From contig CAYFSS010000013.1 in assembly GCA_964345975.1 (NCBI GenBank), forward strand, positions 1 to 55,025: a DNA stretch of 55,025 nucleotides, given 5' to 3'. The notes beneath the pieces were generated by a model that did no database searches, had not been told where the DNA came from, and saw only the letters and a list, made by a program, of their open reading frames with translations. Every line of letters begins with the position of its first letter. The stretch's first letter is position 1. The position numbers and the translations under genes are program-made. Shown here piece after piece: positions 1-8,588 of this stretch. The stretch comes from CAYFSS01 sp964345975. GTDB lineage: Bacteria; Bacillota; Clostridia; Saccharofermentanales; Fastidiosipilaceae.

Positions 1-31
1 ATCTAGAGGACCAACATTGTACTAGCGCATT

Positions 32-682
32 TTACACAAGATTCTGGACTTGACTGCGGAAAGGTGTAAGCGCTTGATCGTGTTTCTTACGAACCTTTCC
101 GCCGTCCCTTTCTCTTATCATGAGCTTTTGTGATGAGAGGAAGAAATTATTGAACAGGCTTAGTTGCTCATAGAACTCGTTGAGCAAATCGACCATCTCT
201 TGTCCTTCAAAGCGAGCATAGCCAACGGCTTTACGTACGACAGACCAGTTTTTCTGTTCGACATAGCAGGAGTCATTACTGGTATTGGCTCGACTACGAG
301 TCAAGACCAGATTATGTTCTCTCGCATAGTAGACAAAATGGTCATTGATAAATTCACTGCCGTTGTCGCTATCGAAGCCCAAGAGCGGAAAAGGAAGTCG
401 TTGTCGAATTGCTTCCATGGCATTGAGAGTATGAAACCTAGACTTATTGAGAACAGCTCTACATTCAGTCCAAGTGCTCGATCCATCGGTACAATCAAGC
501 GTATTGATATATTCGCCTTGAGACTTGGATCAACAATGAGCATCCGTGATGACAAGTTTCGGTGAACTCAAACTGCGATCTTTGAGCTTGTCGAAGAGCA
601 AGGGGTAAGTGTGTGCGGATTCTTCGAGCACAGACTCTATCGCAACAACCTCACAATGACCCCCTCCTGTTGGTCTAAATTC
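32..682 (-). pseudogene. Decayed DDE integrase-core transposase remnant
   Basis: The 128-residue stretch from 418 down to 32 is the C-terminal half of an integrase-core (rve, DDE) transposase. It shows a DSDNGSEF motif holding the second catalytic Asp, a following NDSCYVEQKN segment with the catalytic Glu, and a basic tail ending soon after TPF. The same frame continues upstream (GEY, LDCTDGS, TWTECRAV), which is typical of the segment before the DNG motif, but an in-frame TGA at 530-532 interrupts it. Above that TGA the frame stays open to 682 and reads like another transposase type, with LVITDAH resembling the IS256-type SDAH motif. The element therefore looks truncated, interrupted and possibly chimeric. 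No terminal inverted repeats were found. It is most likely inactive. The family assignment (ISNCY/IS481-like) is tentative. Confidence 0.7.
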
Positions 683-761
683 TTAGTCCAACTATTGTGG
701 GTCACTCTAATCCTTCAGGACCTCTTGTTTTTGTCTCTTGTACGGGATCTACTTAGGAACT

Positions 762-1952
762 CTACACTTGATCTGCATAAAGATCCGGCAGTGTAAGGGG
801 CAAGAGGGGTGCCAGCGCAACTTGAATGTCAGGCGACAACTCATAGCGATACTGCAATGAAAATAGCATTTGAAACTCCTGGTAGCTTAACTCAATTGGC
901 TCACCCTCACTCTGCGCAGGAATCATGAAAGATTCAGCTTCACCCAAAGCATTGATCGTGCGAAGCTCTCGTTCATAAGGTGGGCACCCGAAAGGGTTTT
1001 GAGCCAATGCTAAGGCTACCGTTTGTTCGCAGTTCGTGAAGCTAGCCTTGATCCTGTGCGCTAAGTCAGATCCCTCGCAATATTGTTGAAGGGTCTGCTG
1101 AATCTCAACTTGATGCGCACTTGCACTGACGTCCAGTTTGCCGTCTTTCACCATGAGTGCTAGGAAAGGAATGAGGTCTTCCGGCTCTATGCAGAGTTCT
1201 TCAAGAATGAGATTTTCTGCTTCAGGTTTGTACTTCTTCCCTCTGGCATACCCGATGATCTCATCGTCAGCATTGCGAAGAACATAGAGATCGTATTCCC
1301 ACATGCGGACGGTACGGGCGAAGTTATCGAGGTCGCCTCGGGAAGGGGTTCGAACATGACGTAAGTAAATTTCATAGAGTTCCGATAAGAACTCATAGTT
1401 CTCGATAACATCTTCACGGACATGTTCAACTTGAGAAGCATCCATGGGTTCCACCCCACGGAAATTTCGAGCATTGAAGGAATACATAGGATGAGCGCTC
1501 ACGTTTTCAAACCCGAAGGTTGCATAGCGTTGGCGTTGCCCGCCTAAGCTCATGAACGCAGCTCCCTCGACCTTGCAGCGTTCGAGGGCGCAATTCATCA
1601 TGGTCTGCATGATGCCTTGACCGCGATAATCCGGATGGGCCGAAACCGTACCGATGCCGATGGAGAGAATGGATTTATCTCCCATCTGATAGAAACGGGG
1701 ATAGGTGAGGATGAGGCCGATGGGCTTTTTGTTGTGGGTGATTAGGATATGATCTTGCCGGGAATCGACATTATCTCCATATGCAATGCCGACGAGCGAT
1801 CTAAAGGAACCGGAACCACCGACACTTGCACCAAAAGCAAGCTGTGCAATCTCTAGGAGATCGTCCATGGTGAAACCGGCGTCGATGATGGCTTGACCGG
1901 CATAAAGTTCGTAGCCGTTATCGAGTGTGCGATGTACATTGAAGTGAGGCAT
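762..1952 (-). CDS. GNAT-family N-acetyltransferase, Eis-like
   Basis: This 396-residue protein is a predicted acetyl-CoA-dependent N-acetyltransferase. The N-terminal half carries the GNAT core. A beta-strand, GIGTVSAHPDYRG, is followed by QGIMQTMM, which fits the acetyl-CoA pyrophosphate-binding R/Q-x-x-G-x-G/A loop, and then by a helix with C-A-L-E. A later GGQRQRYATFGFE segment matches the region seen in multi-domain GNATs related to Eis. The length of about 400 residues also fits Eis-like proteins, which have two GNAT folds plus a sterol-carrier-like tail. The ATG at 1952 is preceded by AGGGAGAAC with good spacing. It stands alone on the minus strand beside decayed DNA. The acceptor substrate cannot be read from sequence. 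Aminoglycosides, peptides or small amines are all possible. Confidence 0.8.
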   Translation of the reverse strand: MPHFNVHRTLDNGYELYAGQAIIDAGFTMDDLLEIAQLAFGASVGGSGSFRSLVGIAYGDNVDSRQDHILITHNKKPIGLILTYPRFYQMGDKSILSIGIGTVSAHPDYRGQGIMQTMMNCALERCKVEGAAFMSLGGQRQRYATFGFENVSAHPMYSFNARNFRGVEPMDASQVEHVREDVIENYEFLSELYEIYLRHVRTPSRGDLDNFARTVRMWEYDLYVLRNADDEIIGYARGKKYKPEAENLILEELCIEPEDLIPFLALMVKDGKLDVSASAHQVEIQQTLQQYCEGSDLAHRIKASFTNCEQTVALALAQNPFGCPPYERELRTINALGEAESFMIPAQSEGEPIELSYQEFQMLFSLQYRYELSPDIQVALAPLLPLTLPDLYADQV

Positions 1953-1969
1953 GGTGTTCTCCCTTGTTT

Positions 1970-2193
1970 TTGAATTCTTTCGATCCGCTCAAGAATAGCA
2001 AGGTAGCTCGTGCCGTCAAATACATTGGATCCATTTTCGTACAATAGTCTTTGAATGTCGTCGTATCTGAGAAAACACATAACGTTCTCACCAAATCTTC
2101 GCCAAAGAGATATTCATTAGGGAATCCAAAGAGGCTTTCTACACCGTCGTCCTTGCCGTGATTTTGACATGTGAAGAATTCAACTCTTGCCAA
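1970..2193 (-). pseudogene. Possible frameshifted small gene remnant, unknown
   Basis: Two overlapping minus-strand frames look protein-like here. One opens at 2193 and reads sensibly through a segment with FGFPNEYLFGEDLV. The other, open just after a TGA near 2125, reads FGENVMCFLRYDD and then YLAILERIERIQKQG up to the acetyltransferase start region. A single frameshift near 2070-2120 would join them into one protein of about 70 residues. I do not recognise the product. Either frame alone could be chance, so this is weak. Confidence 0.2.
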
Positions 2194-2224
2194 TCTACGC
2201 TGAGTGATAGCTCGTCACACTGCT

Positions 2225-2434
2225 TTATGCCACGATAGCAAGTTGATCGCCTCGAGGAGACGATAAGACGATTTCAACCACGTCGCACAGTTTTGTCATA
2301 ACGAGGTATTTGATCCGTTTCTGTTCTTCGAAATCCGGAAGATTGGTCGTGGGATGTTTGTGACCTAAAGTGGGTTCGTAGCCGGGACTGAGACCCTTAT
2401 CGATCTCTAAAGACGACAGCAGGTACCCTTCGCG
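2225..2434 (-). pseudogene. Unrecognised coding remnant without a start codon
   Basis: The minus strand has an open stretch of 70 codons ending in TAA at 2227-2225 and bounded upstream by TGA at 2437-2435. Its composition is convincingly protein-like: LSPGYEPTLGHKHP, LPDFEEQKRIKYLV, and a tail of VEIVLSSPRGDQLAIVA. There is no ATG until ten or so residues into the last third, and no ribosome site before the open part. It therefore looks like the C-terminal end of a gene whose front is gone. I cannot assign a family. It sits between the transposase-containing left end and the FMN reductase. Confidence 0.35.
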
Positions 2435-2507
2435 TCAGCTCCTAAATCTCGAGGAATGCTTAACTTGATGAGCATAAGTTCTCTGATATTTCCTAAATTT
2501 TCTCAAC

Positions 2508-2534
2508 AAAAAGCCCCAAGAGAATGTCCCTTGG
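2508..2534 (-). terminator. Rho-independent terminator of the FMN reductase gene
   Basis: Read on the minus strand, CCAAGGG and CTCTTGG form a stem with one G-T pair around a short loop, followed by GGGC and five T. It lies about 50 bases after the reductase stop codon. A second small GC stem (GCCCG / CGGGC) lies between the stop and this hairpin. Confidence 0.7.
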
Positions 2535-2583
2535 AGCGTTTGAACGCCCGTTCAACCGGGCAGAAAGAAGCTATGGATATAGA

Positions 2584-3141
2584 TTACTTCTGATCATACC
2601 GTGAGATTAGGTTCTTCAGCGCATCGACACCACTCTGTAAAAGAGCGAGCATTTCAGGACTTGTAACCTTGCCGTCCTCATCAAGGAACGCCGTTGCATT
2701 GCGCACGTAGGTTTCCGGCTGCTGGACGAGCGGAGTATCCAGGATCACGAGGACCTGGCGGAGGTGATGATTGGCACCGAAACCACCCAAATCACCCGGG
2801 GAAACGGAAACAATATAGGAAGGCTTGTTCCACTTACTCTCGCCGTAAGGACGTGAACCGACGTCGATTGCATTCTTCAGCACGCCCGGGATAGAGCGAT
2901 TATATTCGGGGGTGGCAAACACAAATCCATCCATGCGAGCCAAGGTGTCCCGGAACTCATTGTAAACGTCCGGCCTGTCCTCATCATTGTCGTGACCCTC
3001 ATTATAGAAGGGCAGATTCTCAATCTCAATGAACTCGGTCTCGTAGCCTTCACCAAACATATTCGCGACAGCCTCGGCAAATGAACGGGTGTATGAACCT
3101 GTGCGAATACTACCAACAATAATTCCAATTCTCTTAGTCAT
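2584..3141 (-). CDS. NADPH-dependent FMN reductase family protein
   Basis: This flavodoxin-like protein of 185 residues is expected to reduce FMN or quinone/azo-type substrates with NAD(P)H in the cytoplasm. The phosphate-binding loop GSIRTGSYTR is at residues 11-20, right after the first beta-strand. The second family motif, PEYNRSIPGVLKNAID, lies near residues 77-92 and contacts the flavin ring. Length and motif spacing match the NADPH_dep_FMN_red family. The ATG at 3141 has AGAGAGGAA upstream. The gene is monocistronic with its own terminator and is divergent from the sugar-transport operon. The physiological substrate is unknown. Confidence 0.9.
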   Translation of the reverse strand: MTKRIGIIVGSIRTGSYTRSFAEAVANMFGEGYETEFIEIENLPFYNEGHDNDEDRPDVYNEFRDTLARMDGFVFATPEYNRSIPGVLKNAIDVGSRPYGESKWNKPSYIVSVSPGDLGGFGANHHLRQVLVILDTPLVQQPETYVRNATAFLDEDGKVTSPEMLALLQSGVDALKNLISRYDQK

Positions 3142-3490
3142 CTCATATTCCTCTCTATTCAGCTTGTTCAGCTATGAATAAATAAAATTCAAAAAAGTGA
3201 TCGTCCGATCTCACCCATTCTCAGATGAATGACGATCAACGACAAGGTTAGCAAAGAGTAAGTCGGCAAGTTGTGACGTGTGACAAAGGTCAAAAGAGGT
3301 CAAAGAGGTTTCTTAAGAACTAGTACGAAACATTGGATTTTCTTTACAATGGTTTAAAGTCCACCCTTAGCTTCCTTGCTAGGATAAGAACAATTTCGCA
3401 TTGTTGTGAATTCAGCAAGACAAGCAAAGTCGTATTCGCTTATTATGAACAAAGTTTGCGATACCTTTGGGAAGGAGGTTACGACGGCTT
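3142..3490. promoter_or_regulatory. Divergent intergenic region, reductase versus sugar importer
   Basis: No gene is visible. The region must hold two back-to-back promoters. A close direct repeat is present near 3283-3308, where AGGTCAAA occurs twice around short A/G spacers and may be a regulator site. No convincing -35/-10 pair or catabolite-response palindrome could be picked out by eye. Confidence 0.35.
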
Positions 3491-4354
3491 ATGAAACTCG
3501 GACGACGACATACGCAATGGTCCGCCTATCTCTATATATTCCCCATAATCCTCATCGTCATTACTTTCCGTTATATCCCTTTCCTAAGAACCGCACTCTA
3601 TGCCTTCTCCAAGGTCAACGCACGGGGCGAAATCCTGGGGTTTGTCGGTCTCAAGAACTTTCGTGATCTCTTCGAGAATAGAACCTTCATTCAGGCGTTC
3701 CAAACGACGATCCGGTTCACGGTCGCCTACGTTCCCCTCATCGTGATCACGGCTGTCATAACAGCTCGCTGCGCTAGTCCGGAGAATAAATTCAACCGAT
3801 TCATGACGCTCTTGATCATGCTTCCCATGTTGGTTTCGATGTCCAGTATCGCCATGGTCATAAAGCTCTTACTCAATCCCGGCACCGGCTACATCAATTA
3901 TCTCTTAGGACTCGATTGGGGCTGGTTCCAAGACCGCCATCAAGCTCTCTGGTCCATTCTCATCGTCGTGTTCTGGATGGGGTTCCCTTTCGCCTATTTA
4001 GTCCTTCGTTCAGCTCTCTTCTATATCCCAACGTCCCTCATCGAAGCCGCAAAACTCGATGGCGCTTCGTCACTCCGGATCTTCTACAAGATCGAGCTCC
4101 CCCTCATCTCGCCTCAGATCCTCACGGTCTTCAGCCTCAGCTCTCTGGGCGCCCTCCTCCTCGCCGGTCCTGTCATGGTCCTGACCGAAGGCGGTCCCTT
4201 GCGCTCCACGACAACCCTCATCTTCATGATGTTCACGAGCGGTTACCAATCCTCCAACTATGCCCTCTCGACCAGCATCGCTCTCTTCACCTTTGCCCTG
4301 AGCCTCATCTTTACCCTCCTTATTTTTCAGCGAGGAAGAGTTCACTACGCATGA
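3491..4354 (+). CDS. Sugar ABC transporter permease, MalF/UgpA type (CUT1)
   Basis: This is the first inner-membrane subunit of a CUT1 sugar importer, 287 residues from the chosen ATG. Six hydrophobic segments are visible. The cytoplasmic EAA loop, EAAKLDGASSLRIFY followed by KIELP, docks the ATPase and lies near residue 190. The ATG at 3491 is preferred because AAGGAGG at 3472-3478 lies 12 bases upstream. A TTG at 3467 would overlap that site. The stop overlaps the start of the next permease (ATGA). No ATPase gene is present, so a shared MsmK-like ATPase encoded elsewhere is likely. The substrate is inferred only from the neighbouring catabolic genes. Confidence 0.92.
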   Translation: MKLGRRHTQWSAYLYIFPIILIVITFRYIPFLRTALYAFSKVNARGEILGFVGLKNFRDLFENRTFIQAFQTTIRFTVAYVPLIVITAVITARCASPENKFNRFMTLLIMLPMLVSMSSIAMVIKLLLNPGTGYINYLLGLDWGWFQDRHQALWSILIVVFWMGFPFAYLVLRSALFYIPTSLIEAAKLDGASSLRIFYKIELPLISPQILTVFSLSSLGALLLAGPVMVLTEGGPLRSTTTLIFMMFTSGYQSSNYALSTSIALFTFALSLIFTLLIFQRGRVHYA

Positions 4355-5193
4355 GACACGAAACATCAAGTCCCTTAAGACTCATCCTCAAGAGCCTCCC
4401 CCTTATCCTAGTCAGCACGTTCCTCGCCTTTCCCCTTCTGTATGCTTTCTTGGGCTCATTCAAAACGTTGGGTGAATTCACCTATCCTCCAACGTTCTTC
4501 CCGCGGAGCTTTCTTAACGTTGACAATTACCTCGAAGTCTTCCGCAAAACTCCGATCGTGCGTTATTTCTTAAATTCGACCATCATCGCTGTTGTAGGCT
4601 CATTCATTGAAATCACCATCTCCGTCCTTGCAGCTTATGCATTCGCTTACCTGGATTTTCGCGGCAAGAAGTTCTTCTTCTTTCTCATAATGGGCACTCT
4701 CATGCTCCCCGGCGAAACCCTTTTTGTCGGAAACTACTTAACGGTAGCGAAATTGGGTCTCCTCGACACGTATGCGGGGATCATCCTGCCGCTCCTTGCC
4801 AGTGCCACCCAAGTCCTGCTCCTGCGCCAAGCCTTCCTCAGCCTTCCGAGAGCTCTCTACGAAGCGGCTTTGATGGATGGAAGCGGAGGACTTCGCTACA
4901 TCTTCTCTATTCTCATCCCCACCACTAAGAGCTTCCTCGTCATCTTGTCGATCCGATCTTTCCTCAGCTTCTGGAATCAGTACCTGTGGCCCCTCCTCGT
5001 CACGAACTCTAATAAAATGCGCACGGTTCAGATCGGGATCACAATGATGCACAATACCGAGGTGAGTAATTTCGGACTCATCTTGGCGGCGATCACCATC
5101 GTCCTCCTCCCAAGTCTCCTGGTCTTTATCTTTGCCCATGACCTTATCCAAGAAGGTTTGATATCGACGGACACCGTAGGATCGATGCACTGA
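4351..5193 (+). CDS. Sugar ABC transporter permease, MalG/UgpE type (CUT1)
   Basis: This is the second membrane subunit of the CUT1 importer, 280 residues with about six transmembrane helices. It contains the EAA loop EAALMDGSGGLRYIF near residue 175. The start is the ATG that overlaps the upstream permease stop as ATGA, with GAGGAAGAG in front, so the two subunits are probably translationally coupled. The longer reading frame that begins near 3916 is not used. Its first part is antisense-like junk over the first permease. The solute-binding gene follows after 149 bases. Confidence 0.92.
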   Translation: MRHETSSPLRLILKSLPLILVSTFLAFPLLYAFLGSFKTLGEFTYPPTFFPRSFLNVDNYLEVFRKTPIVRYFLNSTIIAVVGSFIEITISVLAAYAFAYLDFRGKKFFFFLIMGTLMLPGETLFVGNYLTVAKLGLLDTYAGIILPLLASATQVLLLRQAFLSLPRALYEAALMDGSGGLRYIFSILIPTTKSFLVILSIRSFLSFWNQYLWPLLVTNSNKMRTVQIGITMMHNTEVSNFGLILAAITIVLLPSLLVFIFAHDLIQEGLISTDTVGSMH

Positions 5194-5306
5194 GAGCTCT
5201 TGGAAAATACAATTGTGTGACTCGTCACGATCTCAATCTCTCTTAAAGGTGTAATCTCATTGAGCTAGTAAAATAAGCTCAACAGAGTCCTTCAGTTCTT
5301 ATAGGT

Positions 5307-5325
5307 CGGACATACGACATGTCCG
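5307..5325 (+). promoter_or_regulatory. Inverted repeat just upstream of the binding-protein gene
   Basis: CGGACAT and ATGTCCG form perfect 7-base arms around ACGAC, ending about 8 bases before the ribosome site of the solute-binding gene. It could be an operator. It could also be an mRNA hairpin that separates expression of the abundant binding protein from the permeases. An out-of-family ATG lies inside the right arm (5319). Confidence 0.4.
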
Positions 5326-5342
5326 TTAGAAAGGAACACCTT

Positions 5343-6710
5343 ATGCAGAAGCACCTCCTCAGCCTAAGCCTTGTCCTCAGCTTGATCCTCGGTCTTATGA
5401 TGCCCGGATCGACTGTAGACCTGAGTGCTGATACAGAGCCAAGAGAGATCATTTTCTGGCACTCCATGTCCGAAGCTGCCGGCGAGGCGATGGAACAAAT
5501 CGTCGATGAATTCAATGCCGGTCCCGGCGCAGATCTTGGAATCCATGTCGAGAGTGTCTTCCAAGGTAGCTACTCGGATGCCACAAGCAAACTCCGTACC
5601 ATTATCCAAGCGGGCCAAACCATAGAATTGCCTGACGTCATGCAGATCGATGCGACCGGGATCGTGAGCTACCAAAGCACGGAGGCTACCTTCACGGTAG
5701 ATGAAGCCATCGCAGAATATGAAGACCTGGACTTAGAACGTTTCATGGAAGTCCCCCTTGCTTATTGGAACTTCGATGGCGTGCAATTGGGTCTCCCTTT
5801 CAGCACATCGACAACCGTCACCTACTACAACAAGACGCTCTTGGACGAAGCCGGCTTTGCGGAAGCGCCAACCACCTTTGCCGAGATCATTGAGCTGAGC
5901 GAGGCACTTGCCGAGACAAGCGCGGACGGTGCTAAGCTCTATGCCTTCGGTGGAGTTCCCAATACGCCTACTCTCGCGAACTGGATCGGGCAGATTCCCG
6001 GCAAAGAAGTCGATAGTTCTTATGTTCTGGATGCGCTCAACGGGAGAGGCGGCACAGCGACACGAGTCATCGCCGGTGAAGAAGGCACTCTCCGGCACTT
6101 CCTCACAGAGTGGAAAGCCATGTACGATGCCGGTGCACTCATGAATGAGCCTGCAAGCCTTACAGATTTGTGGGTCGCGGGTCAGATCGCCATGATCACA
6201 AATTCATCGTCAGGTTTAGGATACCTCCCTGAATTGGTTGGCGATAATTTCGAAATGGGCGTATCTTACTTCCCCCGTATCGATGAAAATTCAAACTTCG
6301 GGGCAACGGTCTCCGGCTCAGGGGTCTTTATGTTCGATCGCTTGAGTGGTGAGAACAAACGAGCTGCCTGGGAATTCACAAGGTATTTGGTCTCCCCGGA
6401 AGTTCAAGCGGACTTCAGTATGGCCAGTGGTTACTTCCCGTCCAACAAGGATTCCTATGATCTCGATGAATTCAAGGCTTTTGCTAAAGAGAATCCTGCC
6501 ATCTTGACCGTGGTAGAACAGGTTGAAGAGACAAGCCCGGACATGATGGGCATCGTCATCGGCCCGGCTTGGGATTTCTATATGGAAATTCAAAATCAAA
6601 TCTTCCTCATGCTCGATGAGGATCTTTCGGTGGAAGAAACAACGGAGACTCTAGTTAAAGTCTTGGATGATTTACTCCAGACCTATAAGGAGTCCAATCC
6701 TGAGGAGTGA
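5343..6710 (+). CDS. Extracellular sugar-binding protein (UgpB/MalE-like)
   Basis: This is the solute receptor of the CUT1 importer, about 455 residues. A hydrophobic signal peptide (MQKHLLSLSLVLS onward) precedes the mature part, which begins near EPREIIFWHSM, the usual first strand of family 1 binding proteins. Further family marks are YYNKTLLDEAG near residue 160 and a W-rich ligand-side helix. The start at 5343 is chosen over the in-frame ATG at 5319 because AGAAAGGAA lies just before it. Unusually for a Gram-positive binding protein, no lipobox cysteine is present. It may therefore be released, held by another partner, or the host may not be a classical monoderm. The gene order permease-permease-receptor without an ATPase is typical of CUT1. 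Confidence 0.92.
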   Translation: MQKHLLSLSLVLSLILGLMMPGSTVDLSADTEPREIIFWHSMSEAAGEAMEQIVDEFNAGPGADLGIHVESVFQGSYSDATSKLRTIIQAGQTIELPDVMQIDATGIVSYQSTEATFTVDEAIAEYEDLDLERFMEVPLAYWNFDGVQLGLPFSTSTTVTYYNKTLLDEAGFAEAPTTFAEIIELSEALAETSADGAKLYAFGGVPNTPTLANWIGQIPGKEVDSSYVLDALNGRGGTATRVIAGEEGTLRHFLTEWKAMYDAGALMNEPASLTDLWVAGQIAMITNSSSGLGYLPELVGDNFEMGVSYFPRIDENSNFGATVSGSGVFMFDRLSGENKRAAWEFTRYLVSPEVQADFSMASGYFPSNKDSYDLDEFKAFAKENPAILTVVEQVEETSPDMMGIVIGPAWDFYMEIQNQIFLMLDEDLSVEETTETLVKVLDDLLQTYKESNPEE

Positions 6711-6790
6711 TATGGCTTAATCCCGGCAAGGCATCATCAGTGACATCTCCAAGCCGGCCATTCGACCATCATTCGACCATCGTTTGTAGG

Positions 6791-6820
6791 AAACAGCGTC
6801 TTTGGCGCTGTTTCTTTTTT
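6791..6820 (+). terminator. Strong rho-independent terminator
   Basis: AAACAGCG and CGCTGTTT form a perfect 8-base stem around TCTTTGG, followed by CTTTTTTA. It lies 80 bases after the binding-protein stop and ends the importer operon. Confidence 0.92.
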
Positions 6821-6927
6821 ATGGTCTATGTTGACAGAATGGAAGAGAAGATTGGTGGGGACTTTTGGTGAACCAAGGGAGCTGAAGAATTCAACTATAA
6901 TAGAAGCAAAAGAAAGTAGGAAACATC

Positions 6928-7803
6928 ATGGAGCTATCGACATCGACGAATCTCACGACGCTACATCCGGGTGGTAGAAACGGATATGCCTTCAATATCG
7001 AGCAATGCGCCAAAGCAGGCTATAAAGTCCTGGATATCAATCTTTGTGAAGCAATGAATCCTACCTCCAGGCTAAGGACCGATGAATGGGAGAAGGATAT
7101 CGAGATGATGCGGCGCCTGGGGGATGAATACGGCATCACGTATCGCCAATCCCACCTTCCCTATTACGATCTCTTCACCTTGACCAATGATGCCGAAATC
7201 GCCGAGTGGGAGCGCCTCATTCACAACATGATCCATGCCTCGGGCATGCTTGGGGTGGAGTGGTGTGTGACACATCCCGGGACCGTATTCGACGTGGCGA
7301 CGAGACGTGCTTCCCTCTATCGCAATCTCGAATACTATGCCGATCATGTTCGCACCTGTGAGAAAGCCGGGACCGGTCTTGCCCTTGAAAATGTCTTCGA
7401 ATATAAGACGCACGCGCAACGCTCCTATGGCTCGTATATCGAAGAACTGGTCGAATTGGTCGATGCCTTCAATTCTCCCACGGTCAAAGCTTGCTATGAC
7501 TTTGGGCACGCTCAACTTGTCGGTGGGTTCCATCGCGAGAACTTGAATCTCTTGGGCGATCGTTTAGTCGCAACCCATGTTGCCGACAATGACGGTAAGG
7601 AGGACCTTCATCTGCTACCTTTCTTCGGTGTCATTGATTGGACCGAAGCGATGCAGGGGCTTAAAGAGATCGACTACCAAGGGGACTTCACCTATGAGGC
7701 GCAACGTTTTGGCCGCAATATCCCAAACGACAAGAAAGCATGGGTTACGGATCTATCCATCCAAATCGGTCGAGAATTGATCTCACGGTGGGAACGTTTG
7801 TAA
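6928..7803 (+). CDS. Sugar phosphate isomerase/epimerase (AP-endonuclease-2 fold)
   Basis: This 291-residue protein has the TIM-barrel fold of xylose-isomerase-like sugar isomerases and epimerases. Metal-binding positions typical of the fold can be seen: the Glu in ALENVFE near residue 157, the Asp-His in CYDFGHA near residue 192, the H-V-A-D-N segment, and a late Glu in YEAQRFG. The start is the ATG at 6928 with a weak AGTAGGAAA site. A TATAAT box at 6896-6901 lies in front but has no clear -35. The gene sits between a sugar importer and a DeoC-like aldolase, so it probably interconverts a sugar or sugar phosphate before aldol cleavage. The exact substrate is unknown. Confidence 0.85.
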   Translation: MELSTSTNLTTLHPGGRNGYAFNIEQCAKAGYKVLDINLCEAMNPTSRLRTDEWEKDIEMMRRLGDEYGITYRQSHLPYYDLFTLTNDAEIAEWERLIHNMIHASGMLGVEWCVTHPGTVFDVATRRASLYRNLEYYADHVRTCEKAGTGLALENVFEYKTHAQRSYGSYIEELVELVDAFNSPTVKACYDFGHAQLVGGFHRENLNLLGDRLVATHVADNDGKEDLHLLPFFGVIDWTEAMQGLKEIDYQGDFTYEAQRFGRNIPNDKKAWVTDLSIQIGRELISRWERL

Positions 7804-7916
7804 TAGGCCTTAAGGCTCACGGCTCAACTTGAATCTTTCTTAGAACCTTTGCCATCCAAGCATGCTAGAATTCACTGGTCATAGATTTAGATTTTCACCA
7901 AATAATGAGGTGCCCC

Positions 7917-8588
7917 ATGAATCGTTTTGAAGAAGCACAAACCATTGACCACGCCATCTTATCGCCTGAAGTGACGCAGGAAGAACTCCTCCGCCAGACA
8001 CGTGAAGCTGTTGCTCTCCGGGTCGGCACCATCTGCGTCAATCCTGTGAATGCTGCAGCGATCGAGCCGTTGCTGGAGAATACGGATACCACCCTTTGCG
8101 TTGTAGCCGACTTCCCCTTCGGCCAGTCCACCACCGCTTCTCGCGTCGCCCAAATCCGGGCCATCTTGGATTCGAGCTCCCCGACGGATATCGATCTTCT
8201 CGCTAATTATGCGCTTCTCAAAGACGGCAACGATGACGCATTCATTGCAGACCTCAAGGCATGTCGTGAGGCGGCTCGTGACGTCGTCTTCAAGGTCATC
8301 TTGGAAGTCGATGCCTTGACCGAGGATGAGGTTCGTCGCGGCGTCCGTGCCTGTATCGCTGCCGGTGCAGACTATGCCAAGACGTCAAGTGGCTTCTATC
8401 CCGGCGGCGAGCGTAGGGGCGCTACCCCTGAAGTTGTCAAGATCATGCTGGATGAAGCGGGCGATGCTATCCACATAAAAGCCAGCGGCGGCATCCGCAC
8501 CCGCGAGCGCTTCCTCGAGCTCCTGGAAATGGGGGCAAAGAAAATCGGCGCAAGTGGCACCCCCATTCTCCTGGGAGATGATGCATGA
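7917..8588 (+). CDS. deoC: Deoxyribose-phosphate aldolase family protein (DeoC-like)
   Basis: This class I aldolase of 223 residues is expected to cleave 2-deoxyribose 5-phosphate to acetaldehyde and glyceraldehyde 3-phosphate. The Schiff-base lysine lies in AKTSSGF near residue 153, and the second active-site lysine in HIKASGGIRT near residue 183. The N-terminal IDHAIL and CVNP segments are family marks. Start choice: ATG at 7917 is preferred because GAGGTG lies directly before it. The in-frame ATG at 7905 contains that site. The stop overlaps the HAD gene start (ATGA), so the two are co-translated. Given the neighbours, another deoxy-sugar phosphate is also possible. Confidence 0.9.
   Translation: MNRFEEAQTIDHAILSPEVTQEELLRQTREAVALRVGTICVNPVNAAAIEPLLENTDTTLCVVADFPFGQSTTASRVAQIRAILDSSSPTDIDLLANYALLKDGNDDAFIADLKACREAARDVVFKVILEVDALTEDEVRRGVRACIAAGADYAKTSSGFYPGGERRGATPEVVKIMLDEAGDAIHIKASGGIRTRERFLELLEMGAKKIGASGTPILLGDDA

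Noticed and set aside
530..532. In-frame TGA in the transposase as evidence for a TGA-to-Gly genetic code
   Set aside because: TGA ends many intact genes here, including ATGA overlaps in the permease, exporter and deoC pairs, so the code is standard and the TGA is a mutation.
3916..4350. Long N-terminal extension of the second sugar permease
   Set aside because: The added residues are Pro/Ser/Arg-rich out-of-frame reading of the first permease gene. The true start at 4351 overlaps the upstream stop.
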